From contig NZ_KB907454.1 in the NCBI RefSeq assembly GCF_000382045.1, forward strand, positions 248,001 through 312,000: a stretch of 64,000 nt of DNA, given 5' to 3'. The translations under genes were made by a program, and so were the position numbers. A model generated the notes under the pieces. It did no database searches. It was not told the DNA's origin and saw only the letters and a list, made by a program, of their open reading frames with translations. Source of the stretch: Variovorax atrisoli 110B. GTDB taxonomy: Bacteria > Pseudomonadota > Gammaproteobacteria > Burkholderiales > Burkholderiaceae_C. Shown here in pieces: positions 8,878 through 18,094 of the stretch (its first letter is position 1; every line of letters starts with the position of its first letter).

Positions 8878-9322
8878 GGCGCATGGCCTCGGGGACGGTG
8901 CTGGCGGGGCGCTCGGGCAGGTGATCGGGCATGGTAGAAAAATGTAGCAAAGCAAGCCCCGGGTGTGTGTCGTCTTTCTTCCCGCGCTTGATCCGCCGGG
9001 CCAGGGGCCGCTGCCGCGGCCTGGACGTTCTTGCCGCAGCGCCTGCCCGCGGCTGCGGGTCGAAAGCTGTGCGGCCCCTCCTACAAGCGAAGTGGCGTTG
9101 CTTACCGTGGCGTCAGACGTGTGGGTGTCCCACGATGAACATCGATGGAGTCATCCATCCCCGCCTTCCTCCCTGAGCGGGACCTGGTGCGTGACAGCAC
9201 GAGGTTTGAAGCCCGGCACCTTGCCGGGTTCTTTTTTGCTTCGCATCGTGCGGCAAGACGGGCCTGCGCTCTGCGCCACGTCCTACCCGGCGCTGCGGCG
9301 ATCGATCGCGAAATCCGGTGTC
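8878..9322. other. Intergenic region without a convincing gene
   Basis: About 445 nt between divergent genes. It contains a short possible peptide reading (MNIDGVIHPRLPP at 9135) and ends in a strong hairpin-T-run terminator at 9212-9238 pointing rightwards, with no recognisable gene before it. See the findings for a small-RNA reading. Confidence 0.5.
9212..9238 (+). terminator. Rho-independent terminator with no obvious upstream gene
   Basis: A 7-bp stem CCCGGCA / TGCCGGG with a 3-nt loop is followed by TTCTTTTTT. It terminates rightward transcription starting somewhere in 8880-9200. Confidence 0.75.
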
Positions 9323-9757
9323 ATGGCGAACCGATTGACCCACGCCTTGCTGCTTCTGCAGCGGTTGGCCTATGCGCGCATCCTCTGCGAATTCCATCGC
9401 CAGAGGCAGATGCATGGGGGCGGTGCGATGTCGCCGCCCGAGGCGGTGATCGCCTGCCGCCGGCTGAGGTCGTGCGAGGCCAACTGGGAGCACTGCCGTA
9501 CGGAACTGGTCGATTCGCCGCTGGCTGCGGCGGTGCGCGTGGCGCGTGCACTGCATCTGCAGCGGATGCTCGGCAGCGCCGCAGCCCGCCTCGCGCCATG
9601 GAACGACCGCAGCGACCTGGCGAGCAGTCCTCCGTCGCACCTCTTCGAGTGGGTCTCGCATGACTACGAACGGCTGGAACTCGCCGAGCTCGAGGACGCG
9701 ATGACGCCCGAGGAGACCGCGCTGTATGCGCAGTCGCTGGAGAGTCTGCTGCGTTGA
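9323..9757 (+). CDS. Hypothetical protein, 144 aa
   Basis: No family recognised. It is soluble and mostly helical by composition, with an acidic C-terminal third (ELAELEDAMTPEETALYAQ). The start at ATG 9323 lacks a clear ribosome site. The frame is open further left to 8963, but that stretch reads through the terminator at 9212-9238. Could be a lineage-specific orphan. Confidence 0.45.
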   Translation: MANRLTHALLLLQRLAYARILCEFHRQRQMHGGGAMSPPEAVIACRRLRSCEANWEHCRTELVDSPLAAAVRVARALHLQRMLGSAAARLAPWNDRSDLASSPPSHLFEWVSHDYERLELAELEDAMTPEETALYAQSLESLLR

Positions 9758-10042
9758 CCGCGCACGGCGGCGGCTACCAAGCGCGAGCGTCTCAACCACC
9801 GCATCACTGCGGAGAGTCCTACAAGCGCTGCCTTGACAACGGCCTAGCTTGAACACATCGAGACGCCGGCTCAAGACAAGCCAAGCTCATCCCGACCCTG
9901 GCCGGTTCTCCCTTCATTTCCGGCCCTGCCTTGTTCGAAGCCTCCACCAAGTCCGCCATGCCCAAGACCCTCAGGACCCGCCCATCGGCTGCTGCCAGAA
10001 GCCGGCAGCACGATCTGCCCGCGCGCAAGGCGATCGAGTCCC

Positions 10043-10345
10043 ATGATGCGTAAGAGACCCACGGCACGCCAGTTGCGTGCGGCGAACTATCTGAATCTGC
10101 TCGAAGCGCTGTCGACGCAGACGCTGCCCGCGGTGTGCTCGAAGCCTGAGGACATCGATTGCATCCTGGCGCTGAGAAGTGCCTCCTTGCTGGAGGCGCA
10201 GACCGAGCCGCCGGTGATCCTTCGCACGGGCGAGCGCTTCATTCCGCGTGCGGTCGTCACCGGCATCACGCCGGAGGGACGCATGGCGCTTCTGAAAGGC
10301 CGGCGCGGCATGCCGCGCGAGATGCCGCTGACGCCTCGGCGCTGA
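10043..10345 (+). CDS. Hypothetical protein, 100 aa
   Basis: A basic protein (about 14 Arg) with no recognised domain. Two in-frame ATGs at 10043 and 10046. The preceding 285 nt (9758-10042) hold nothing I can identify. Coding status rests on codon bias and length only. Confidence 0.4.
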   Translation: MMRKRPTARQLRAANYLNLLEALSTQTLPAVCSKPEDIDCILALRSASLLEAQTEPPVILRTGERFIPRAVVTGITPEGRMALLKGRRGMPREMPLTPRR

Positions 10346-10423
10346 AGCCCTGCCTGGCTGGTCGCATGCCCTCTGCCATGCGTACACGGATGAGCATGGT
10401 CCGTCAGTTCTAGGGCGGAGGTT

Positions 10424-10936
10424 TCAGTCGCTCGGCGGAGCCTCGAGTTCCCGGTGGGCCATCTCGATCAGCTCGGGCTGGGCCGCGGATCGCGCAGGGA
10501 CGACCGGGGCAGCAACGGCGGCTTGGAGAAAGACGGCTTGCATGCTCGTGCCGGATGGCCCGACCGCGGCCTCCTGGAGCGCCACTTCGAGCATGGTGCC
10601 GTCGCCGCAATCGAGCAGCACCGCGTCGCGCGAGATCGATGCAATCGTGGCGCCCGGTTCCACGTCCTGCCCTTTCTGCAGTGGCATCGCGCTCCCGCCG
10701 TCAAGCGACACGAGCGCGATGCCGTAGCTGCGGTCCCGCGACTGGACCACGCCGGAAAGCCGGATGTTCCCTGCGCACGACGAAGGCTTCGCCGCAGAAG
10801 CCGGCGACGCTGCCGTCCTGGACTGTTCTCCAGCGAAGGAGGCAAGGGGCTGTGTTGGCGTTCGGTGCTCCTCCTGCCCGCAGCCGTTCATCAGGCATGA
10901 CGCACATGCCGACAAGACGAGAAGAAGACGACGCAT
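10424..10936 (-). CDS. Lipoprotein with a GspC/T2SSC-like domain
   Basis: 170 aa. A lipoprotein signal MRRLLLVLSACASCLMNGC puts the lipidated Cys at residue 19. A linker of about 40 residues follows, then a segment beginning IRLSGVVQSRDRSYGIALVS and continuing through DGGSAMPLQKGQDVEPGATI and AVLLDCGDGTMLEV. This matches the pattern of the periplasmic homology region of type II secretion protein C. No other secretion gene is near, so it is an orphan. The start at 10936 is set by the signal peptide; the frame extends to 11353 without sense. It is divergent from the metallo-hydrolase lipoprotein. Confidence 0.65.
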   Translation of the reverse strand: MRRLLLVLSACASCLMNGCGQEEHRTPTQPLASFAGEQSRTAASPASAAKPSSCAGNIRLSGVVQSRDRSYGIALVSLDGGSAMPLQKGQDVEPGATIASISRDAVLLDCGDGTMLEVALQEAAVGPSGTSMQAVFLQAAVAAPVVPARSAAQPELIEMAHRELEAPPSD

Positions 10937-11114
10937 GACCTGAAGAGTGCGAAAGCAGTGGCTGGGACGGGACGAGTCTGCGTCGGCGGCGAAGGGGCAC
11001 GCGCGTGGGTTTTCCCTCGTCGGAATTGACAGCCAACTGACAGCACCGCGCAAGTAGCCTCCACGCGCCATGCGAGTTCCTTCGCATGCAGCAGCCAAAA
11101 GACGGAGACAACAG

Positions 11115-12365
11115 ATGAAATATTCCAAACGCGTTCTTGCGATCGCGGCCGGCGTCGTGTGCGCATCCTTGCTGGGGTGCGGCGGAAGCAGCGGCGGCGG
11201 GTCGGGGGGCTTTCTGGGCGTTCCTCCCAGCAGCAGCGGCGGTGGCGCAACGCAAGGCCCCGACGCTTCGAATCCGCCGCCACCCGCCCCGCCCGAAGAC
11301 CCCTTGAAGGGCGCACCCGAGTTCGCGCGGATGACCTGGTTCGGCATCACCAACTGGCACTACCAGATCGGCGACAAGGGCGTGCTGCTCGATGGCGAAG
11401 TGGTCAACAGCGGCAGGGACGCCAACCCGGCCGCAGTGACGAAGGCTCTCGATGCACTCGTCGCTTCTCCCGTTCCCCCGCTGGGCAAGGATGCCGACGC
11501 CGCCTCGAAGCTCTCCGTCGACGTGATCCTGCTCGGCCACATCCACCCTGACCACTCGGTGCAGCTTCCGGAGTGGGCGAAGCAGACGGGGAAGATGGTC
11601 TACGCGCCTCCTGCCGAATGCGCGACGCTGGTGAGCAAGGGCATTCCCGCGGAGCAATGCGTGGGCCTGAAGGGCGGCGAGGTGATCAAGCTCGGCGAGT
11701 TCGCCTCCGTGCGCGCGGTTCGATGGGTGCACAGCGTGGACTGCGACGAGTACAGCAACGGCACGGGCGGCCCGGAGACCTTCGGCTTTCTCTTCACCGT
11801 CAAGACCCGAAGCGGCAAGGTCCTGAGCTGGTACACCTCCGACAGCGGTGCGGGCGGGCCCGACCTGACGACGCCGCGCAAGGTGACGACCGTCGACGGG
11901 CAGGGGGTCAGCACCACGACGACCTACGGTTCACCGCTGGCCAATCTCAAGTCCGCGATCAAGGACGCGGGCCTCGACGGCTTCGACATCTGGCAGGGCG
12001 GCCCGGAGTCCCGCATGGTCTACCAGGCCCGCACGGTGATACCGGCGTTCGGTGTGAAGACCTTCATGCCGCACCACCTCAACTCGCGTGCAGCCAACGG
12101 CCAGTCCTTCGCGCTGACCTACGGGATGCACTACGCCTATTCGGTCGACGATCAACCGAAGCTCAAGGAACTGCTGTCGACCCTGGATGTTCCGCAGATC
12201 TACCCGACCAACTATTTCGATGCGTGGGTCTACGACAAGGATGGCGTCCGGCCTGTCGACAACGCGGCGATGAAGGCTGTCTACGGCCTGCCGGCGCAAG
12301 GGGCCGGTCCGGGGCAGCAATATCCCAATCCTCGCGCGGGCAGCCTCGAATGTCCGGCCGATTGA
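11115..12365 (+). CDS. Metallo-beta-lactamase-fold lipoprotein
   Basis: 416 aa, predicted lipid-anchored at Cys22 (SLLGC), then a Gly/Ser/Pro linker to about residue 70 and an MBL-fold hydrolase domain. The zinc motif HIHPDH is at residues 142-147, with later candidate ligands in RWVHSVDCDEY, SDSGAGGPD and FMPHHLN. The substrate is unknown; the family covers lactonases, phosphodiesterases and others. GGAGACAACAG precedes ATG 11115; the frame opens at 11070. It is followed 4 nt later by a secreted protein. Confidence 0.8.
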   Translation: MKYSKRVLAIAAGVVCASLLGCGGSSGGGSGGFLGVPPSSSGGGATQGPDASNPPPPAPPEDPLKGAPEFARMTWFGITNWHYQIGDKGVLLDGEVVNSGRDANPAAVTKALDALVASPVPPLGKDADAASKLSVDVILLGHIHPDHSVQLPEWAKQTGKMVYAPPAECATLVSKGIPAEQCVGLKGGEVIKLGEFASVRAVRWVHSVDCDEYSNGTGGPETFGFLFTVKTRSGKVLSWYTSDSGAGGPDLTTPRKVTTVDGQGVSTTTTYGSPLANLKSAIKDAGLDGFDIWQGGPESRMVYQARTVIPAFGVKTFMPHHLNSRAANGQSFALTYGMHYAYSVDDQPKLKELLSTLDVPQIYPTNYFDAWVYDKDGVRPVDNAAMKAVYGLPAQGAGPGQQYPNPRAGSLECPAD

Positions 12366-12369
12366 GCAC

Positions 12370-12879
12370 ATGAGCGCAGCGGCCGATCGCATGCGGCGGA
12401 TCGCCGCGTCCGTGCGGGCGCCGGGCCGGGGGCTTCAAATGCCACTGGCTCAGGGCGTCTTCGCGGTCGTCCTCGTTCTTCTCCCGGGCGTCGTCGGCCG
12501 CACGGCCTGGGCGCACGGCGATTGGCCGCCGCGGCATGGCGGAATCATGAACGAGGGAGGGGAGACCTCCTTCGAGCTGGTGCAGGGCGCCAGAGGCGTG
12601 TACTTCTACCCCAGCGACCATGGAGAGCCGCTGTCCGCGCAAGGCGCGGTCGGCAAGCTCACCCGGGTTCATGGGGGTGCGGCACTCACCCATGACGCGA
12701 AGGCCGACGGCAAGGAGCGGCTGCTCGTGCAAGGGATTCGCGTGAAGGCAGGAGAAAGACTCACCTTGCGTGTCGTCTTCGCCGCAGGGAACATCGCCGT
12801 CGGGCGGTTCGTGGTTCCCCAGCCGGGGTTGAGCGTCCGCGAGGTGTCTACATCCTCAGCATCTTCCCGGGGTTCATGA
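12370..12879 (+). CDS. Secreted hypothetical protein with an HGD/HGG N-terminus
   Basis: 169 aa. A hydrophobic signal-like segment (about residues 24-47) ends near GRTAWA, so the mature protein would begin AHGDWPPRHGGIMNEGGE. Then comes a compact beta-rich domain. The His-rich start resembles small exported proteins found beside metal or efflux genes, but no function can be named. An alternative start at ATG 12439 has a GGGGG upstream. It is probably co-transcribed with the MBL lipoprotein and overlaps the convergent dehydrogenase gene by 32 bp. Confidence 0.6.
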   Translation: MSAAADRMRRIAASVRAPGRGLQMPLAQGVFAVVLVLLPGVVGRTAWAHGDWPPRHGGIMNEGGETSFELVQGARGVYFYPSDHGEPLSAQGAVGKLTRVHGGAALTHDAKADGKERLLVQGIRVKAGERLTLRVVFAAGNIAVGRFVVPQPGLSVREVSTSSASSRGS

Positions 12880-14254
12880 TGCCGAGCGGATCGAGTGCGC
12901 GCTTGATGTCGCGCATGAGATCGATGGCTTCGCCATGCTCGATCTCGATCTGCCCGATGCGATGCAGGCCGACGCCGTGCTCGCCGGTGCAGGTGCCGCC
13001 AAGGCGGATCGCGCGCAGCGCCACGTCCTCGGCCAGGGCCTCCGCCTTGCGCCGTGCCGCAGGATCGGTGTCGTCGTAGATGATGCCCAGATGGAAGTTG
13101 CCGTCGCCCACGTGGCCGACGATGGGCGCGTACAGGCCGCTTTCACGGATGGCGGCCTCGGTCTCGGTGATGCATTCCACCAGCGCGGAGATGGGCACGC
13201 ATGCGTCCGTACCCATGGAGCTCCAGCCGGGGTGCATCGCAAGGTTGGCGTGATAGCAGGAGTGCCGCGCCTTCCACAGTCTGGAGCGGTCCTCGGGCCG
13301 GTGGGCGTAGCGGAAACCGCTGCCGCCGTTGTCGAGCGCGAGCGATTCCACGGTCGCGACCTGTTCCGCCACGGCGCTCTCGCTGCCGTGGAACTCGATG
13401 AACAGGGTGGGGCGGGGCTCGAATTCGTCGAGCTTCGAGTAGCGGATGCAGGCGTCCATCTGCACGTCGTTGAGAAGCTCGATGCGCGCGACCGGCACGC
13501 CCAGCTGCAGGGTGGCGATCACGGTGTCCATGGCCGCGCGCAGGCTGTCGAACTGGCACACGGCCGCCACCACGTGCTCCGGCAGGCCGAACAGGCGAAG
13601 CTGCACCTCGGTGATGATCCCCAGCGAGCCTTCGCTTCCGACGTACAGCCGTGTCAGGTCGAGCCCCGAGGCCGACTTGCGCGCGCGCGTGCCGGTACGC
13701 ACGATGCGCCCGTCGGGTGTGACCACCGTCAGGCCCATGACGGTTTCACGCATGGTGCCGTAGCGCACCGCGGCAGTGCCGGAGGCCCGCGTCGAGGCCA
13801 TGCCGCCCAGCGACGCGTTGGCGCCGGGGTCCACCGCGAAGAAAAGTCCGCTGGCGCGCAGGTGCTCGTTGAGCTGCTCGCGCGTCACGCCCGCCTGCAC
13901 GCGGCAGTCCATCGATTCGGTGGAGACTTCGAGCACGCGGTCCATGCGCGATACGTCGATGCAGACGCCGCCGTGGATCGCCGCGACGTGGCCCTCCATC
14001 GATGTGCCGCTGCCGAAGGCGATGACCGGCACCGCCTCGCGGTGGCACAGCTTCAGGGCTGCCGCCACTTCCTCGTTGCTCAGCGGGAACAGGACCACGT
14101 CGGGCTGGCCGGGGTCCGGCAGGCCCTCTCCATGGCTGTGGTGCGCCCGCACCGCCGCGGACGTGACGGCGCGATCTCCGAAGATCGCGCGGAACTCGGG
14201 CATGAGGGACTCGACTGCGGCTGCAGTCTGGGCGAGTGTCTGGTGAAAGGCCAT
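12848..14254 (-). CDS. FAD-linked D-2-hydroxyacid (D-lactate) dehydrogenase
   Basis: 468 aa, in the GlcD/Dld2 (vanillyl-alcohol-oxidase) family. It probably oxidises a D-2-hydroxyacid to the 2-ketoacid and passes electrons to the respiratory chain. The FAD_binding_4 domain covers about residues 35-215, with PVIAFGSGTSMEGHVAAI, VDPGANASLGGMASTRASGT and LYVGSEGSLGIITEV. The C-terminal cap has HVGDGNFHL and CTGEHGVG, the His-containing motifs of D-lactate dehydrogenases, and ends MNPGKML. It is the last gene of the minus-strand catabolic set, 21 nt after livF. D-lactate is the default guess; the operon suggests a different hydroxyacid. Confidence 0.85.
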   Translation of the reverse strand: MAFHQTLAQTAAAVESLMPEFRAIFGDRAVTSAAVRAHHSHGEGLPDPGQPDVVLFPLSNEEVAAALKLCHREAVPVIAFGSGTSMEGHVAAIHGGVCIDVSRMDRVLEVSTESMDCRVQAGVTREQLNEHLRASGLFFAVDPGANASLGGMASTRASGTAAVRYGTMRETVMGLTVVTPDGRIVRTGTRARKSASGLDLTRLYVGSEGSLGIITEVQLRLFGLPEHVVAAVCQFDSLRAAMDTVIATLQLGVPVARIELLNDVQMDACIRYSKLDEFEPRPTLFIEFHGSESAVAEQVATVESLALDNGGSGFRYAHRPEDRSRLWKARHSCYHANLAMHPGWSSMGTDACVPISALVECITETEAAIRESGLYAPIVGHVGDGNFHLGIIYDDTDPAARRKAEALAEDVALRAIRLGGTCTGEHGVGLHRIGQIEIEHGEAIDLMRDIKRALDPLGIMNPGKMLRM

Positions 14255-14275
14255 GGTCTCTGATGGGTGGTCGTG

Positions 14276-15028
14276 TCAGGCCCCGAGGTAGGCGTCCCGC
14301 ACATGGTCGTCGTGCAGCAGCTGCGCGGCGGAGCCTTCGAGGGCGATCCGCCCGCCCTCGAGCACGTAGCCCTGGTCGGCCACGCTCAGCGCCGCGAATG
14401 CGTTCTGCTCGACGATCACGACAGTGCGGCCGGCGCGCGCGATACGGCGGATGTCGAGGAACATCTCGGTCGTGAGCTTGGGCGACAGGCCCATCGACGG
14501 TTCGTCCAGCAGCAGGATGCGGGGACCGGCCATCAGGCCGCGCGCGATCGCCAGCATCTGCTGTTCTCCGCCGGACAGCACCCCGCCCATTTCGCCGGCC
14601 TTGCGCTTGAGCACCGGGAACAGCTCGTAGATCTCGTCCAGCGTGGCGCTGACCGCGCCCTTGTCGCGCCGGCGCACATAGGCGCCGACCTCCAGGTTCT
14701 CCCTGACGCTCAGGGTGGAGAAGATGCGCCGGCGCTGCGGCACGCAGGCGATGCCCGATGCCACGATCTGCTCCACCGAAAGCCCGCCGATGTCCCGGCC
14801 TGCGAATTCCACGCGCCCCGCACCGGCCTTGAGCCGGCCCACGATCAGGTTCAGGGTGGTCGACTTGCCTGCGCCGTTCGCGCCGATGACCGCGACGATC
14901 TGGCCCGCATAGGCGCGGATCGACAGATCGAACAGGATCTGCACCTTGCCGTAGAACACGTCGACGTGCGAGAGCTCGAGTTCGGGCCGTTCGGTGACCA
15001 TGGCACGCGGCAGGTCTGCTTGCATCAT
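14276..15028 (-). CDS. HAAT ABC importer ATPase, LivF type
   Basis: 250 aa. Nucleotide-binding subunit of a branched-chain-amino-acid-type (HAAT) importer. Walker A GANGAGKST is about residue 45, the signature LSGGEQQ and Walker B ILLLDEPSMGLSP follow, and the switch region is VVIVEQN. GAGGAACCCC precedes the paired ATGs at 15028/15025. The substrate is not amino-acid specific from sequence; the neighbours point to an organic acid or sugar acid. Confidence 0.9.
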   Translation of the reverse strand: MMQADLPRAMVTERPELELSHVDVFYGKVQILFDLSIRAYAGQIVAVIGANGAGKSTTLNLIVGRLKAGAGRVEFAGRDIGGLSVEQIVASGIACVPQRRRIFSTLSVRENLEVGAYVRRRDKGAVSATLDEIYELFPVLKRKAGEMGGVLSGGEQQMLAIARGLMAGPRILLLDEPSMGLSPKLTTEMFLDIRRIARAGRTVVIVEQNAFAALSVADQGYVLEGGRIALEGSAAQLLHDDHVRDAYLGA

Positions 15029-15051
15029 GGGGTTCCTCGCTGCGCCGGGGC

Positions 15052-16182
15052 TCAGAACTTCACCGCCGAGCGAACGACCGGCTGACCGCCCTTGATCTCC
15101 ACGATGTTGACCTGACGGTTGCAGTCGCCGGCCTTGTCGCACTTGTAGTCCGCGAGCAGGCCGCTGTAGCTCACCCTGGAGAACGCCTCGCGGATCTTCT
15201 CCACGTCGGGGGACCGTGCTTCGTTGATGGCCCTGGCGGCGAGGATGGTCGCGTCGTAGTAGGTGGCGGACCAGACGTCGGGCGCCATCCTGTACTTCGC
15301 CTCGTACTTCTTCACGAAGGCCTGCACGGCGGGGTTGGGATCCGTCGGCACGAAGTAGGAGGCGCTCATCGAGCCTTCCGCGGCACTGCCGGCCAGCTTG
15401 AGGAACGCTTCCTCGGACAGCACGGCGCCCGCGAACTTGAAGGGCAGGCCGAACTGCTTGGCCTGGCGCAGGATCAGCGCCGCATCCGTGTCGTGCGCCC
15501 ACAGGATGACCAGCTCCGCGCCGGCCTTCTGCAGCTTGGCGAGCTGCGCCGAGTAGTCCTTGTCGCTGGGGTTGTGGCTTTCCACGGCGACGGGCTTCAG
15601 CCCCAGCGAAGCCATCTGGGCGACCACGCGCGCCTGCCCCGACTTTCCGAAGTCGTCGTTGGCGTAGAAGATGGCCGTCTTCTCCCCGGCCTTGAGTTCC
15701 TTCTGGGCATAGGCGATCAGCGCCTTGGCCTGCACGTCGTCGTCGGAGCGCGTGCGGATCACGTAGTTGCAGCCGCTGTGCGTGATGGCCACCGAGGTAC
15801 CGCCGGTGAGCGACACCACCTTGCCGTTGCAGTAGGTCTTCTGCGTGGCCATCTGGGTGACCGAGTAGTGCGGGCCGATCATCACCGGCACCTTGCTGAC
15901 CTGCATCAGCTTGTTCACCGCGTTGATCGCGCCGTTCGGGTTGTCGCCCTGGTCATCCTCGAACACGACCTCCAGCGGCTTGCCCAGCACGCCGCCCGCG
16001 GCATTGATCTCCGCGACCGCGAGCTCCACGCCCTGCTTGAAGTTGCGCCCGACGAGCGCCTTGGGGCCCGTCTGCGGCAGAGAGACGCCGATGAGCGCGT
16101 CGGCCATCGCGGGCAGCGAGAGCGCGAGGGACGCTGCGGCGATCCATGCGCGGCGTGACGAGGGAACGGTGGTCTTCTTCAT
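15052..16182 (-). CDS. HAAT ABC importer periplasmic binding protein
   Basis: 376 aa, Leu/Ile/Val-binding-protein fold (Peripla_BP_6). The signal peptide runs to about residue 28 (SLPAMADA). The mature start IGVSLPQTGPKALVGR and AINVVNKL-type segments are typical, and GPHYSVTQMA and FYANDDFGKSG line the usual hinge and ligand regions. GGAGACAAAAGC precedes ATG 16182. It delivers substrate to the adjacent permease-ATPase subunits. Confidence 0.9.
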   Translation of the reverse strand: MKKTTVPSSRRAWIAAASLALSLPAMADALIGVSLPQTGPKALVGRNFKQGVELAVAEINAAGGVLGKPLEVVFEDDQGDNPNGAINAVNKLMQVSKVPVMIGPHYSVTQMATQKTYCNGKVVSLTGGTSVAITHSGCNYVIRTRSDDDVQAKALIAYAQKELKAGEKTAIFYANDDFGKSGQARVVAQMASLGLKPVAVESHNPSDKDYSAQLAKLQKAGAELVILWAHDTDAALILRQAKQFGLPFKFAGAVLSEEAFLKLAGSAAEGSMSASYFVPTDPNPAVQAFVKKYEAKYRMAPDVWSATYYDATILAARAINEARSPDVEKIREAFSRVSYSGLLADYKCDKAGDCNRQVNIVEIKGGQPVVRSAVKF

Positions 16183-16260
16183 GCTTTTGTCTCCAGTGGA
16201 TGGCGCGGTGCGCATTGATCTGAGAGGGAACGAAAACGGGGAGGGCGCAGGGCCGGCGGC

Positions 16261-18084
16261 TCAGCCCGCCACCGGCTGGGCGGCGAGCGGGGGCGGGGTC
16301 TCTTCGGGCACGCGTTCGCCCAGGTAGGCCTCGATGACTGCCGGCGTGTTCATGACCTCGGCCGGCGCGCCGTCCGCGATCTTGTGGCCCAGGTTGAGCA
16401 CCACGACGCGGTCGCACATGTTCATGACCAGCTTGATGCGGTGCTCCACCACGAGGATCGACATGCCCTGCGCGCGCAGGTGCTGCAGGATCTGCGCGAG
16501 TTCGAGGATCAACCCGCCGCGCAGTCCCGCGGCAGGCTCGTCGAGCAGCAGCAGGCGGGGCCTGTTGACGATCGCGCGCGCCATCTCCACCAGCCGGCTC
16601 TGGCCGAAGGACAGGTCGCCGCCGCGCCGGTATGCGAGGTGCGCGACGCCCATGCTGTCCAGGGCTTCGAGCGCCGCCGTGCGACAAAGTGCTTCGCGCG
16701 GGCCGGACGCGTCCTTCGGCGGCTGCCACGCGACCATGACGTTCTCCAGCACCGTCATCGATTCCCACAGCCGCACGTTCTGGAAGATGCGGGCCACGCC
16801 TTTCGCGTGGATCGCCCATGGCGCATGGTTGTCGATGCGCTCGCCTGCGAGTTCGATGCCGCCTTCCACGCCCACGGTGCCCGAGCAGGCGTTGATCATG
16901 GTCGACTTGCCCGATCCGTTCGGGCCGATCAGCCCGAGGATCTCGCCGCGGCGCACGTCGAAGGCGACGTCGTCGAGGGCCTTGACGCCCCCGAAGCTGC
17001 GCGACACGCGGCGCACCTGGAGCAGGGGTTCGCCGCTCACGGGCACCGGCGTGCGGCCGGCCAAGGCCGCGCTCGCGGCGGAGGCGGCCGCACCGAGGTT
17101 CAGCGGCGCGGCGGGCGTTTCGCCCACCGGCTCGCGCCGGCCCGTCAGGAACGCGCCGAGCAGCCAGTCGCCGACCACGCCGAGGCCGCGCGGCGCAAGC
17201 AGCAGGATCGCCACCACGCCGATGCCGAACGCGGCCAGGTAATAGGTCTGGAGGCCGCGCAGTGCCTCGGGCAGCACGGTGATCACCACCGCGCCAAGGA
17301 AGGTGCCGGCGATCGAACCGAGGCCGCCGAGCACCACCATCAGCATCATCTTGATGCTCTCGAAGACCGTGAAGTTGTTCGGTGCCGCGAACCCGACCAG
17401 CAGGACGTAGAGGCCGCCTGCGAGCGAGGCCCAGACGCTGCACACCGCGAAGGCGATGGTCTTCACGCGGCGCGAATCGACCCCCATGGCCTCGGCGGCG
17501 ATCTCGTCGTCGCGCACCGCACGCATGTCGCGGCCGATGCGCGAGCGCTGGAGCCAGACCATCGCGGCGTAGGCCGCCAGGCTCAGCACGAGCAGCGGAA
17601 AGTACAGCTGCTTGTCGATGTGATCGCCCAGCGCGGGGATGTTCAGCGTCGGGATGTCGCGCATGCCCATCGGCCCCCCGGTGAGGGCTTCCTCGTTGAG
17701 CGCGACCATGCGGAAGATCTCGTTGAGCGCGAGCGTCACGATGGCGAGGTAGTGGCCCTTGATGCGCGTGCTCACCGCGCCCAGCAGCACGCCCACGGCG
17801 GCGCTCAGCAGCATGGCGGCGGGAAGCGCCACGAACCAGGGCAGCGACAGGCGCATCATGAGCAGCGCCGTCGCATACGCGCCGAAGCCCACGAGCGCGG
17901 CCTGCCCGAGCACGATCTGCCCGGTGATGCCGGTTGCCACCTGCAGGCCCAGTGCGGCGATCGCGAAGATCCACGCCAGGTTGAGCACGTGCAGGTAGTA
18001 GATGTTGAGATCGAGTGCGATCGGCAGCGCCAGCGCGGCGAGCACGGCGACCCACGCCAGGGGGCGCATCCAGGTGTTGTGCAT
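16261..18084 (-). CDS. HAAT ABC importer, fused permease-ATPase (LivM-LivG)
   Basis: 607 aa, two subunits in one chain. Residues 1-about 325 are a LivM-type permease with some 8-9 membrane helices (TGITGQIVLGQAALVGFGAY, VVLGGLGSIAGTFLGA). Residues about 350-595 are a LivG-type ATPase with Walker A GPNGSGKST, signature LSFGQSRLVEMARA and Walker B LLLLDEPAAGL. The linker is Ala-rich. Separate livM and livG genes are usual, so this is a fusion with no frame disruption. It starts 10 nt after livH, with a GAGGA ribosome site. Confidence 0.9.
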   Translation of the reverse strand: MHNTWMRPLAWVAVLAALALPIALDLNIYYLHVLNLAWIFAIAALGLQVATGITGQIVLGQAALVGFGAYATALLMMRLSLPWFVALPAAMLLSAAVGVLLGAVSTRIKGHYLAIVTLALNEIFRMVALNEEALTGGPMGMRDIPTLNIPALGDHIDKQLYFPLLVLSLAAYAAMVWLQRSRIGRDMRAVRDDEIAAEAMGVDSRRVKTIAFAVCSVWASLAGGLYVLLVGFAAPNNFTVFESIKMMLMVVLGGLGSIAGTFLGAVVITVLPEALRGLQTYYLAAFGIGVVAILLLAPRGLGVVGDWLLGAFLTGRREPVGETPAAPLNLGAAASAASAALAGRTPVPVSGEPLLQVRRVSRSFGGVKALDDVAFDVRRGEILGLIGPNGSGKSTMINACSGTVGVEGGIELAGERIDNHAPWAIHAKGVARIFQNVRLWESMTVLENVMVAWQPPKDASGPREALCRTAALEALDSMGVAHLAYRRGGDLSFGQSRLVEMARAIVNRPRLLLLDEPAAGLRGGLILELAQILQHLRAQGMSILVVEHRIKLVMNMCDRVVVLNLGHKIADGAPAEVMNTPAVIEAYLGERVPEETPPPLAAQPVAG

Positions 18085-18094
18085 GGTGGAGTCC

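Noticed and set aside
11026..11057. A TTGACA -35 box for the MBL lipoprotein gene
   Set aside because: The hexamer at 11026-11031 is perfect, but no acceptable -10 hexamer follows at 16-18 bp.
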